A stretch of 64,000 bases of DNA, taken from contig NC_009515.1 of assembly GCF_000016525.1 (NCBI RefSeq), positions 1,204,501 to 1,268,500 of the forward strand, written 5' to 3'. A model generated the notes under the pieces. That model did no database searches. It saw only the letters and a program-made list of their open reading frames with translations, and was not told where the DNA came from. This DNA is from Methanobrevibacter smithii ATCC 35061. Lineage in GTDB: Archaea; Methanobacteriota; Methanobacteria; Methanobacteriales; Methanobacteriaceae. This document shows positions 1-8,331 of this stretch, piece by piece. Position 1 is the stretch's first letter. Every line of letters begins with the position of its first letter. A program made the position numbers and the translations under genes.

Positions 1-743
1 GACCAAATATTGATGTAAGAGTATTCGGATCTGGAGCAAAAATGAATCCTGAACAAGTAGAAGATGTTGTACCAAAAGTTGATCAATTTGACCCAGATTT
101 CTGTATCTTCATTAGCCCAAACCCAGGAGCACCTGGACCAGCTAAAGCAAGAGAATTGTTATCTGAAAAAGACATCCCGGCTATTATCATTGGTGATGCA
201 CCAGGTAAAGGTAAAAAAGATGAAATGGATGAACAAGGATTAGGATACATTATTGTAATGTCTGACCCTATGATTGGTGCAAAAAGAGAATGGTTAGACC
301 CAACTGAAATGGCTATTTTCAACGCAGATATTCTCAAAGTGCTTGCAGAAACCGGAGCTTTAAGATTAGTTCAAAACACAATTGACGGTGTAATTGACGG
401 AGCTGCAGCAGGAAATATCGAATTACCTAAACTTATAATTACTGCTGAAAAAGCTGTTGAAGCAGCTGGATTTGAAAACCCATATGCAAAAGCAAAAGCT
501 ATTGCAGCATATGAAATGGCTGGAGCTGTTGCAAACTTAGATATGAAAGGATGTTTCATGACCAAAGGTTTCGAAAACTTCATCCCATTAGTAGCAGCAG
601 CACATGAAATGGCAGCATCTGCAGCAGCATTAGCTGATGAAGCTAGAGAAATTGAAAAAGGAAACGATTCTGTTTTAAGAACCCCTCACATGAAAGAGGG
701 TAACACTGGTTGCAAAACCGACTTAATCAGTAAACCAGAATAA
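1..743 (+). CDS. mtd: F420-dependent methylene-H4MPT dehydrogenase, 5' end missing
   Basis: Cytoplasmic enzyme of hydrogenotrophic methanogenesis that reduces methenyl-H4MPT to methylene-H4MPT with reduced coenzyme F420. The reading frame is open from base 3 (PNIDVRVFGSGAKMNPEQ), so the ATG at 42 is internal and about 30 N-terminal residues lie upstream of the window. The 246 visible residues match the Mtd family throughout (FISPNPGAPGPAKARELL; the Ala-rich C-terminal helices; the ending RTPHMKEGNTGCKTDLISKPE-like). It is followed by a hairpin and T-run, so it probably ends its transcript. This gene is the strongest single marker of a methanogen. Confidence 0.97.
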   Translation, partial: PNIDVRVFGSGAKMNPEQVEDVVPKVDQFDPDFCIFISPNPGAPGPAKARELLSEKDIPAIIIGDAPGKGKKDEMDEQGLGYIIVMSDPMIGAKREWLDPTEMAIFNADILKVLAETGALRLVQNTIDGVIDGAAAGNIELPKLIITAEKAVEAAGFENPYAKAKAIAAYEMAGAVANLDMKGCFMTKGFENFIPLVAAAHEMAASAAALADEAREIEKGNDSVLRTPHMKEGNTGCKTDLISKPE

Positions 744-756
744 ATATAAAAATTAA

Positions 757-793
757 AAGTAGCTTTTTAGCTACTTACATTATCTTTTTTTAG
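757..793 (+). terminator. Hairpin plus T-run after mtd
   Basis: A 7-bp stem AAGTAGC/GCTACTT (757-763 with 770-776) has a T-rich loop and is followed by a run of T at about 786-792. It lies 14 bases after the mtd stop and before the convergent TMEM175-like gene. Confidence 0.7.
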
Positions 794-816
794 ACAACAA
801 AATTTTTTAAAAAAAA

Positions 817-1452
817 TTAATTCTTTATAAATCTTTTAGCTATTTTTTTTATCATTGTTGCAAAAAGCACAATAACATAAACATACATACCTGCTAAAGG
901 ATTGAACAATGCCAATACTATTGATATCAAAGCCAACACTGGTGGAATACTTAATTCAATAAGCATAATCCTTTTATGAGGTTCTATAAACTTATAAATC
1001 CTTTCTTTAACTAAATTTTCTTTAAATAAATAAATATATAAAATCAGATAAAGCAATCCAACCAACAGGATAATCAAACTAAAAATAATTACGCTTTGAG
1101 AGTAATGATAAAAAGACAATACAAAAGAAGTTGAAAACGGTATTAAAACCACCAATGCCAAAATAGCCAAATTTATTGTAAGAATAGTATTATCCACTTT
1201 TTTATACATCGGAATAGCATTAGTAGATGCCCAAAAATTTGAAAGAATAATAAAACTAATTAAATACAGGGATAACTGCGGCAACAGATTATTAACCATG
1301 TAATCATTTAATTGAGCAGAAGAATGTATTGAATTAACTGACGGAACAACAATCTCCAAAGCAAGCAAAGTCAAAGCTACAGCATAAACTCCATCAGTTA
1401 TTGCACTTAAACGATCATGAGATGCCCGTTGAGAGAAATCTTCACCTGCCAC
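817..1452 (-). CDS. TMEM175-like (DUF1211) integral membrane protein
   Basis: A 211-residue protein with about six hydrophobic segments. Residues 14-34 hold the family signature in the form R-x2-AITDGVYAVALTLLALEI, comparable to the R-x3-FSDGVFAIA-type motif of prokaryotic TMEM175/DUF1211 proteins, which are potassium-permeable channels. The canonical FSD is ITD here, so ion selectivity cannot be assumed. The start is GTG immediately after the hisB stop (TAA then GTG), so translation is probably coupled to hisB, although no functional link to histidine synthesis is evident. The basic C-terminus (KKIAKRFIKN) probably faces the cytoplasm. The family call is fairly sure; channel function is inferred. 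Confidence 0.75.
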   Translation of the reverse strand: MAGEDFSQRASHDRLSAITDGVYAVALTLLALEIVVPSVNSIHSSAQLNDYMVNNLLPQLSLYLISFIILSNFWASTNAIPMYKKVDNTILTINLAILALVVLIPFSTSFVLSFYHYSQSVIIFSLIILLVGLLYLILYIYLFKENLVKERIYKFIEPHKRIMLIELSIPPVLALISIVLALFNPLAGMYVYVIVLFATMIKKIAKRFIKN

Positions 1453-2031
1453 TTATAAAACACCTTTTGTACTAGGAATCTCATCATGCTCTATCTTTAT
1501 TGCTTCTTTTAATGATTTGGCAAAAGCTTTAAAGACCGCTTCAGCCTGATGATGATCATTTGCTCCTTTTGAAACCCCGTAAATATTTAATTTAGCCGAA
1601 GATACAAATGACTCAAAAAAGTGAACAACAATTTCAGAAGTCATGTCTCCAATTTTTTCATTAGTAAAATCAAATTCCATATTGCAATAGCTGCGCCCAC
1701 TAATATCAATAGCTACTTTAGCTACTGATTCATCCATAGGTACTGTAGCATCAGCCATTCTTTTAATTCCCCTTTTATCTCCAATAGCTTGCCTGAAAGC
1801 TTCACCCAATAATATACCGACATCTTCAATAGTGTGATGGTCATCAATTTCAATGTCTCCTTTTGCATCAACAACCAAATCAATCATTGAATGTTTTGAA
1901 AATGCCTCCAGCATATGATTAAAAAAATTCACACCAGTTGAAATATTATATTTTCCCTTTCCGTCAAGATTCATTTCTATTTGTATATCTGTTTCAGATG
2001 TAGTTCTTGAAACATTTGATTTTCTATCCAT
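1453..2031 (-). CDS. hisB: Imidazoleglycerol-phosphate dehydratase
   Basis: Catalyses dehydration of imidazole glycerol phosphate to imidazole acetol phosphate in histidine biosynthesis. The 192 residues match the monofunctional enzyme, without the HisB-N phosphatase domain found in enterics. The metal-binding motifs are visible: DHHTIED at residues 64-70 and a second DHHQAEA motif near residue 160. It starts at ATG 2031 and abuts the TMEM175-like gene. Other his genes (hisD, hisG) lie elsewhere in the window, so the pathway is dispersed rather than in one operon. Confidence 0.96.
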
Positions 2032-2076
2032 AGCTATTCCTCAAACTATTGTTAAATTAAAAGAAGAGTAAATTAT

Positions 2077-2277
2077 TCACTCTTCCGGAGCATTACGTAT
2101 AATTTTAATGCAGTGTTCAGGGCATGCCATCGCACATATAGTACAAACATGACAATATCTTAAATCCAATACATGTGCAACATCATTTATTTTCCATATT
2201 TTACCTGCTTTTGGACAAATATCATAACAGGACCCACATCCCGTACATCTGCTTTCATCAACCTCAATTTTTAAAAT
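2077..2277 (-). CDS. 2[4Fe-4S] ferredoxin with a probable ATT start
   Basis: A short protein of about 66 residues with two clusters: C-TGC-GSC-YDIC-P near the N-terminus and C-HVC-TIC-AMAC-P in the second half, both C-x2-C-x2-C-x3-C-P. It is therefore a soluble electron carrier of the bacterial 2[4Fe-4S] type. No ATG, GTG or TTG lies in frame between the upstream in-frame stop and the first cysteine. The best candidate is ATT at 2277-2275, about 6 bases after a GGGGGA tract that could act as Shine-Dalgarno sequence. The first ATG is inside the second cluster and too late. It lies 16 bases after the ModE-like gene, probably in one operon, and may serve a molybdenum or tungsten enzyme. The start is uncertain; the reading frame is not. 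Confidence 0.8.
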   Translation of the reverse strand: MLKIEVDESRCTGCGSCYDICPKAGKIWKINDVAHVLDLRYCHVCTICAMACPEHCIKIIRNAPEE

Positions 2278-2293
2278 AAAAATTCCCCCAGAA

Positions 2294-2986
2294 TTATAAC
2301 TTTAAAGTGGCAACAGACATTGCTTTAAATCCAATATATACTTCTTTACCAATTGTAAGATTTAAATCTTTTTCTGCAGATAAAGTTATGTCAGAATATA
2401 AATTAAGTCCACCAACATCTATTTTTACACGAATAACCTCTTTTTCCAGTTTCATTTCAATGATTCTTCCTTTAATAATATTACGAATACTGGAAGTCTG
2501 AGGTTCCAGCATGACAAAAATATTATCATAGCTGATTAATGCCAGTAATTTGTCTCCCACTTTATAATTTCTATTTAACGGAGTGTTAATCTCAAATTGT
2601 TTCATTTTAACAGTCATGATTCCTTTAGATTCATCAATGTCTAAAACTTCAGATTCAATTTCATTAACATCCTTATGCAATTCCATAATAGCATTAATTT
2701 TCTTACATTCTTTTAAAATAGAATAACCTTCATCAGTAAGGGTAGTTCCCCCACCTCCACCTTTTCCACCTTTAGTTGTATTAACAATTTTGACATTAAG
2801 TGCTGATTCTATTTTATCAATATAATTCAATGCTGTTCTATAAGAAACCTTAATTGATTTAGCGGATTCAGTCATTGACTCAGTATCTAGGATGCTTTCC
2901 AATAATTGATATTTTTTACCATCCAATAAGAAGGAATTCCCATCAACATTGATTTTATATTCAACACCTGCCTTCACATCGGTCAT
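2294..2986 (-). CDS. ModE-like transcription regulator with Mop/TOBE domain
   Basis: The N-terminal half (about residues 10-100) is a LysR-type winged helix of the ModE family, with the tell-tale glycine-rich loop TKGGKGGGGGTTLT near residues 72-85. The C-terminal half carries a Mop-type oxyanion domain (SSIRNIIKGRI ... GKEVYIGFKAMSV), preceded by a more divergent similar segment. ModE proteins bind molybdate or tungstate and regulate transport and molybdoenzyme genes, which fits methanogens that use Mo/W formylmethanofuran dehydrogenase. I chose ATG 2986, not TTG 2989, because GGAGG lies 7 bases upstream of the ATG. The ferredoxin gene follows 16 bases after the stop. Confidence 0.85.
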   Translation of the reverse strand: MTDVKAGVEYKINVDGNSFLLDGKKYQLLESILDTESMTESAKSIKVSYRTALNYIDKIESALNVKIVNTTKGGKGGGGGTTLTDEGYSILKECKKINAIMELHKDVNEIESEVLDIDESKGIMTVKMKQFEINTPLNRNYKVGDKLLALISYDNIFVMLEPQTSSIRNIIKGRIIEMKLEKEVIRVKIDVGGLNLYSDITLSAEKDLNLTIGKEVYIGFKAMSVATLKL

Positions 2987-3316
2987 CAATATTCCTCCAA
3001 AATATAATGAAGAATATTATGATTTTTATAATTAAATAATGTTTCGATGAAAAAATATTAAAAATAACAGATTATTTAAATAAATACCTGTAAAAAGTTA
3101 TTGAATAATAACATAGACTTATTCTAAAAAGCAATGCTGATTAATTATCGATATTTTTCTTAATATCTTTAAACACTACCTAAATAAATTAAAAAAATTA
3201 AAATAAAAATAAAATAATCATAATAATCAAAATAAAAGTTGTTATATTAATTTTTAGTTATTTTAAGAAATATAAATAAATAAAAAAAGGATTTGAAAAA
3301 TATAATCGTGCAAATT
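2987..3316. other. AT-rich intergenic region, no gene seen
   Basis: This 330-base gap lies between the ModE-like gene and the flippase stop. It holds a GGAGG ribosome site near 2993-2998 for the ModE-like gene and an AT-rich stretch (ATTATAAAAATC-like on the minus strand near 3015-3040) that could be its TATA element. T-rich tracts on the minus strand just after the flippase stop could terminate it. I see no ORF or stable RNA. Confidence 0.5.
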
Positions 3317-4873
3317 TTATCTGAATTCGATTTTTTCAACTAAATCCAACATTTTACCCATAACTTTAGACAAAGGTCCGAATTTAGAGGATAATGCTCT
3401 TAAACCCACAATATCCTCCTGAGTGAAGAATCTTACAAGTATTAATGCAAAGAAGTACACAATCATACAGACAATAATTCCTACAAACAACCAGGATGTT
3501 GTCTTAGGCATAATATATGCAACAACACCCATTATCATTGAAGCAGCAAATATTTTAATTACTGAAACTTTAGGGGCTTTAACCTGAGTTAATTTGAATA
3601 CCATATAAAGTATAGGCACCATCATTGCAAAACAGGCTATTGAAGTAGCTGCAGCACCGCCTGCAATACCTAAAGTTGGAACCATAACCCAATTTAAAAC
3701 AGCTGTCAAAATAGCTCCAAATACTAATATGTACATAGGAATTCTCGGATTACCAATACCCTGAACAATACTTGTTGAAATTGAAAATATTGAGTAGAAT
3801 GTCATACCAATAGACAAAATAGCTAATGCAGATGCACCTGCAACATAAGCCGGATTAGTGAAATAAAGCAATCTTAAAATAGGAGCTGCAAAACAAGCCA
3901 ATCCTATACACATTGGAACAACGAACAGTAAAGAAAATTTATATGCTTCAGAAACATATTTTTCCAGTGCTACCTTATTTCCCGCCCTGAATGCCTCAGA
4001 AGAAGCCGGCAAAATTGTTGTAGCTATTGAAATAGAAATCATTAATGGCAATCTGGATATAGGATCAGCAGCTGCAAAAAATCCGACAGCTTCTAAAGCT
4101 AAAAATTTACCCATAACCATAGTACAGATATTGTAAATAAGCATTTCAGCAATAGCTGTAATAATTACAGGAATGGAGAATTTAACTAAAGTAGTAGCCA
4201 AATTCAATTCATCTCTCCAGGTAAACTTAAAATCTACACTGGCAGGAGGAATATATTTTGCCATATGATGTCTGAATATATATACTGCAGAAACCGCTGC
4301 CGCTGCAAAACCTATTACAGTACCCCACAGTGCACCAGTAACAGAAAATCCAATTAAAACAAATGCAGTTGCAAATAAAATCATTCCTAACTGCTCTACA
4401 GCACGAGTATATACAATATACTCCATTTTATATACTCCCTGGAATGCTCCTCTAAAAGCACCGACAATAACACTAAACGGAGTAATAAGACCTACAATCT
4501 GCAGGGGAACAAGTGTTTCCGGTTTTCCCAAATAATCGTAAGCAAGCCATGGAGCAACAATGAAAACCATAATTACTCCAAAGAATATTCCCAGAAATAC
4601 CATGATTTTTAAAGCTACATAAATCGTTTTACGGGCCATGTCATGTTCATTTACAACTTCATATTCTGCAACATACTTAGCTATTGCCGGAGGGAGTCCA
4701 CCAGCAGACAATGTTTGGAATATTCCCTGAAATGGCAAAGTAGTAGCTAAAATACCCCAACTAGTTGGGCCTAAAAGAGCAGCCATTAAAAAACGGTACA
4801 GATACCCTCCAATACGGAAGATAATATTACCTATAAAAATAATAAAGCTACCTCTAACTAACTTATTTGCCAT
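3317..4873 (-). CDS. MOP-superfamily polysaccharide flippase
   Basis: A 518-residue polytopic membrane protein with about 14 hydrophobic segments. The N-terminus (GSFIIFIGNIIFRIGGYLYRFLMAALLGPTSWG) is typical of the polysaccharide-transporter/MurJ-like branch of the MOP superfamily. Such proteins flip lipid-linked glycans across the membrane, here possibly precursors of surface polysaccharide or pseudomurein. The C-terminus (VMGKMLDLVEKIEFR) is amphipathic. It stands alone between long AT-rich spacers. A Wzy-like polymerase is found 9 kb away (13.4 kb), which would be a natural partner, but no glycosyltransferase cluster surrounds either gene. The substrate cannot be told from sequence. Confidence 0.85.
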   Translation of the reverse strand: MANKLVRGSFIIFIGNIIFRIGGYLYRFLMAALLGPTSWGILATTLPFQGIFQTLSAGGLPPAIAKYVAEYEVVNEHDMARKTIYVALKIMVFLGIFFGVIMVFIVAPWLAYDYLGKPETLVPLQIVGLITPFSVIVGAFRGAFQGVYKMEYIVYTRAVEQLGMILFATAFVLIGFSVTGALWGTVIGFAAAAVSAVYIFRHHMAKYIPPASVDFKFTWRDELNLATTLVKFSIPVIITAIAEMLIYNICTMVMGKFLALEAVGFFAAADPISRLPLMISISIATTILPASSEAFRAGNKVALEKYVSEAYKFSLLFVVPMCIGLACFAAPILRLLYFTNPAYVAGASALAILSIGMTFYSIFSISTSIVQGIGNPRIPMYILVFGAILTAVLNWVMVPTLGIAGGAAATSIACFAMMVPILYMVFKLTQVKAPKVSVIKIFAASMIMGVVAYIMPKTTSWLFVGIIVCMIVYFFALILVRFFTQEDIVGLRALSSKFGPLSKVMGKMLDLVEKIEFR

Positions 4874-4964
4874 AACATAACCTAATAAAAAAAATTTGAT
4901 TAAAATAAAAAAACTATACTAATATAAATTAATTTTACTATATAAATATACTCATTGCAATAAC

Positions 4965-5552
4965 TTAATCAATGTATTTTTTTAAAAATTTTTCAAATTC
5001 TGTTAATGTTCTGTTTAATGATTCAAAACCATAATCATCTTTTTTTATATCTTCAATAGAATCTCTAGACCAAAAAGAAGCTCCCAAATTAGATCCAAAA
5101 GGTCCACCACTTACCGGGATTATTCCATGTATCATGAAATAAGTTATATTTTTTAAATGGGCAAAATCCTGACCTCCTGTTCTGTCTCCACCAACAGCAA
5201 TACTCATTCCAATTTTTCCTCTTAAAATATTATAATCAACAGCTTCCAGAGCACGTGTTCTGTCCATAATAGCTGACAAGTTACTGCTTATACCTCCGCT
5301 TTGAACAGGAGTAGCCAGTATTAGTCCGTCACATTGCTGAAGTTTTTCATATACTTCCAGCATATCATCATGACTAATGCATTTTTTGTGTTCCAAGCAA
5401 TAATCACAATGCATACAAGGACCAATATCTTTTCCAAAACAACTAAATAGCTCTGTTTCAAATCCATGATTATTTAATTTATCCAATGCTTCCTTCAAAA
5501 CATGGTATGTTGTATCATTTCTAGGACTCCCACAGATACCAAAAACTTTCAT
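4965..5552 (-). CDS. Iron-sulfur flavoprotein (Isf / NADPH-dependent FMN reductase family)
   Basis: A 195-residue flavodoxin-fold protein. It starts KVFGICGSPRNDTTYHVL, the FMN phosphate-binding loop of this family. The compact cysteine motif CMHCDYCLEHKKC (about residues 47-59) is the 4Fe-4S site of archaeal Isf proteins, which pass electrons from ferredoxin to FMN and can reduce oxygen or peroxide. Further family motifs are DGLILATPVQSGGISS and GGDRTGGQ. It is divergent from the MFS exporter at 5631 and separated from it by 78 bases, so the two may share a regulatory region. The physiological acceptor is unknown. Confidence 0.85.
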   Translation of the reverse strand: MKVFGICGSPRNDTTYHVLKEALDKLNNHGFETELFSCFGKDIGPCMHCDYCLEHKKCISHDDMLEVYEKLQQCDGLILATPVQSGGISSNLSAIMDRTRALEAVDYNILRGKIGMSIAVGGDRTGGQDFAHLKNITYFMIHGIIPVSGGPFGSNLGASFWSRDSIEDIKKDDYGFESLNRTLTEFEKFLKKYID

Positions 5553-5630
5553 TTAATCAACCTCAATTAAATGTTTATAATTAAATACTTTAAATAGTTT
5601 AAACAAATTTAGAAATATTAAATTAAACTG

Positions 5631-7175
5631 GTGATAATTATTACAAAAGATAAAACAACATGGCTCCCACTTATATTGGTGGCATTGGCTTCATTTATAA
5701 TAACTTTAGATTCGACTTTTATGAATGTAAGTATTTCACAACTAGTTTTAGACTTAAATACTTCGTTAAGCACAATACAATTAATTATTTGTTTTTATAC
5801 TTTAATTACTGCCTCATTAATGCTTGTTGGATCTAAATTACAGGATATTGTCGGAAAAAAGAAAATATTTTTAATAGGTGCACTAATTTACGGAATGGGT
5901 GCACTAATTGCTTCCATAAGTCAGAATGCAACTACATTATTTATTGGATGGTCCATACTTGAAGGATTGGGCGGTGCATTGATGACCCCCGCTACAATTT
6001 CCATAATTAGTGGAACATATAAAGATAACAAACGTACCTTTGCCCTTGCAATCAGCAGTGCAATTGCAGGAATAGCTGCAGCTATCGGACCATTATTTGG
6101 AGGAGTTGTAACTACATTTTTAAGCTGGAGATTCGGATTTGTACTTGAACTGTTAATAGTTGTATTCATATTCTTATTCTCATATAAAATTAAAAACTTT
6201 AAACCTCACCTTACCATAAGTGATTTTGATATAATTGGAGCTATTTTATGTGTAAGCGGATTGATAAGTCTTGTTTTGGGAATATTATGTTTAAAACACC
6301 ACCAGTTAACAACATTGATTTTAATTTCATTATCAGTTATTTTACTTGTAACTTTCGGAATATTTGAAAATAAACAAAAGAAAAAAGGAAAAACACCTTT
6401 AGTAGATATCAGCTTACTTAAAAATCATAATTTAAAAACAGGAATGGGAATACGTTTGATAACTAATTTATCACTTGCCGGAGCATTATTTGCAGTGTCT
6501 GTATTCCTGCAAAGTGTATTGCATTTAAGTGCATTTAAAACCGGATTAACTTTACTTCCATCCACAGTTGGCCTTCTAATAACTTCATTACTTGCTCCGA
6601 AATTAGCTATGAAATTTAATCATAAAATTATAATGATTATAGGATTCATATTGGCTATCGGATCAACATTTTTACTTAAATACCAATTTGGATTAAATAC
6701 ACACTTCATAGACATAGCCCCAGGATTAACCGTCTTTGGACTGGGATTAGGATTTGTCATTTCACTTGGTGTGGACATTTCACTTAATACCACTCCTGAA
6801 GAAAAACAAAGTACAGCATCAGGACTTATTACAACAAGCCAAACTTTAGGATCATCAATGGGAACTGCCATAATCGGATGTATTCTCATAATTGGAGCGT
6901 TTAGCGGATTGCATGATGCAGTAGATACTTATGCTCCCAATTATCTAGATGACAACAATATTACCCACCACAGTGGAAAATATCTTGAAAAATTAGGTCA
7001 TGTAAACACAACAGAACTGAAACATGAAAACAGCCTAACTGAAAAAATTGTAAATACCATATTAAAAGACGCAATGAAACTTGTGATGGATGTTACGGCA
7101 ATCCTGCTGACAATTGGATTATGTCTAACCTTAACACTACACGATGAGAAAATTAGAAAAAAATATAATAACTAA
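5631..7175 (+). CDS. MFS drug-exporter-type transporter (DHA2/EmrB-like, 14 TM)
   Basis: A 514-residue major facilitator with about 14 hydrophobic segments. Visible motifs are LDSTFMNVSISQL in helix 1 (motif D1 of the 14-TM group), GSKLQDIVGKKKIF (motif A, GxxxDxxGxxxxF type) and GIAAAIGPLFGGVVT (motif C, typical of antiporters). It probably expels small hydrophobic compounds by proton antiport. The start is GTG 5631; the nearby ATG at 5660 is out of frame. No local regulator gene is present. The region from 480 onwards contains an extra hydrophilic loop (HDAVDTYAPNYLDDNNITHH) before the last helix. Confidence 0.85.
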   Translation: MIIITKDKTTWLPLILVALASFIITLDSTFMNVSISQLVLDLNTSLSTIQLIICFYTLITASLMLVGSKLQDIVGKKKIFLIGALIYGMGALIASISQNATTLFIGWSILEGLGGALMTPATISIISGTYKDNKRTFALAISSAIAGIAAAIGPLFGGVVTTFLSWRFGFVLELLIVVFIFLFSYKIKNFKPHLTISDFDIIGAILCVSGLISLVLGILCLKHHQLTTLILISLSVILLVTFGIFENKQKKKGKTPLVDISLLKNHNLKTGMGIRLITNLSLAGALFAVSVFLQSVLHLSAFKTGLTLLPSTVGLLITSLLAPKLAMKFNHKIIMIIGFILAIGSTFLLKYQFGLNTHFIDIAPGLTVFGLGLGFVISLGVDISLNTTPEEKQSTASGLITTSQTLGSSMGTAIIGCILIIGAFSGLHDAVDTYAPNYLDDNNITHHSGKYLEKLGHVNTTELKHENSLTEKIVNTILKDAMKLVMDVTAILLTIGLCLTLTLHDEKIRKKYNN

Positions 7176-7213
7176 GCTACATAATTATAATATTAAATAT
7201 AGAGGAATAAAAT

Positions 7214-7999
7214 ATGAAAACTGGAAAAGGTGTTGTAAAAAAATATTCTAGAGAATACAATAGAACTCTTAAAAATGGTGAAAAGAAAAAATACACAACA
7301 AAACAGATACAAATCACAATACCTAAACATGATGATATATACGAAGATAAAGAAGAAGTTTTAATTATTCCTCAAAGTGAAATTGAAGAGTTTAAGAACT
7401 TGGAAGATAAAGTTAGTGCACTTGAAATAGCCAATTATATCTACACCAATGAAATAGAAACCACCCCAAAAGTAAATGTCGAAGCATTTGAAAATGAGAT
7501 TAATCAGCTTAAACAAGAAAAAGATCAATTATTATCTACTCTTGAAAATGAATCTTCAAAATTAGAAACTTTAAAAGACAAGCATTCTAAATTAATTGAA
7601 GAAAACGAAAACATCAAAACCAAATTCGTGAATATCAAACAGGAAACTGAAAACATCAAAACCAAATTCACAAGCATAAAAGACGAAAACAAAAACCTCA
7701 AGGACAAATGTTCATACATAAAAGATGAAAACAAAAGCATTAAAGATAGCTACGAAAGAATAAGCAATAAATACACTAGCTTAAAACAGGACACACTTAA
7801 TACTAAAACCAGCTATGCAAATATTTTTGAAAGTAATCAAAACCTAGAAAAAGAACTTAAAAGTATGTATGATGAATACAACGAATTAGTTGATAAATAT
7901 AATGAATTAGAAGAAGAAAATTACTTCCTCAAATCAAATAAAAGTCATGATGAATATATAGCTAATAGAATTAAAGAATTTATTTTAAAAACAGACTAA
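7214..7999 (+). CDS. Long coiled-coil protein of unknown function
   Basis: A 261-residue protein. The first ~75 residues form a compact basic/acidic domain (GKGVVKKYSREYNRTLKNG ... YEDKEEVLIIPQSEIEEF) I cannot assign. From about residue 85 to 250 it is almost continuous coiled coil, with near-repeats of 14-15 residues such as ENIKTKFVNIKQET, ENIKTKFTSIKDEN, KNLKDKCSYIKDEN and KSIKDSYERISNKY. At the DNA level the segments coding ENIKTKF are nearly identical, so the array may have grown by duplication. There is no signal peptide or membrane segment. GAGGAATAAAAT precedes the ATG as ribosome site. Its end overlaps the convergent zinc-ribbon gene by 4 bases. It may be structural or scaffold-like; no function is claimed. 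Confidence 0.7.
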   Translation: MKTGKGVVKKYSREYNRTLKNGEKKKYTTKQIQITIPKHDDIYEDKEEVLIIPQSEIEEFKNLEDKVSALEIANYIYTNEIETTPKVNVEAFENEINQLKQEKDQLLSTLENESSKLETLKDKHSKLIEENENIKTKFVNIKQETENIKTKFTSIKDENKNLKDKCSYIKDENKSIKDSYERISNKYTSLKQDTLNTKTSYANIFESNQNLEKELKSMYDEYNELVDKYNELEEENYFLKSNKSHDEYIANRIKEFILKTD

Positions 8000-8274
8000 A
8001 ATTCATCATCCCAGAACTCTTCTGGACACCATCTTTTTAAACCTGGTATAAATCCAACAGTAATACCTGTAGCTTGGTTTTCAGGCAATCTAGGATTTTT
8101 TTCCATCATTTCCTTTGTTTTTCTTGTAATCATTTCTTCAAGAGTTATATCAGGTTCTGTAAATTCCCCATTTTGAAAACAATCTTTACAATATTCATCA
8201 TTTAAACTACCATCTGCGTTAGTACCATAATCTGCTTTTACAATTGGCCTGCCGCAAGAATTACAAAATCCCAT
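7996..8274 (-). CDS. Small putative zinc-ribbon protein
   Basis: A 92-residue protein. It starts GFCNSCGRPI and continues DGSLNDEYCKDCFQNGEFTEPDITLEEMI, the pattern of the putative zinc-ribbon domain Pfam Zn_ribbon_2 (PF12674): two CxxC pairs at about residues 4-7 and 29-32 that would bind one Zn. The second half ends in GLKRWCPEEFWDDEF with a lone cysteine. Proteins of this family are uncharacterised. It is convergent with the coiled-coil gene, overlapping its stop by 4 bases. A hydrophilic cytosolic protein is expected. Confidence 0.7.
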   Translation of the reverse strand: MGFCNSCGRPIVKADYGTNADGSLNDEYCKDCFQNGEFTEPDITLEEMITRKTKEMMEKNPRLPENQATGITVGFIPGLKRWCPEEFWDDEF

Positions 8275-8299
8275 ATTATAATCTCCTTTTTTAAAAAAA

Positions 8300-8331
8300 A
8301 ATAGAATAAATTAAATCAAAAGATTTAATTT
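8300..8331 (-). terminator. Terminator hairpin overlapping the fae-hps stop codon
   Basis: The perfect 10-bp stem AAATTAAATC/GATTTAATTT (8308-8317 with 8322-8331) has a 4-base loop. On the minus strand it is followed by ATTCTA and a run of nine T. The fae-hps stop codon (8325-8327) lies within the stem. Confidence 0.75.
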
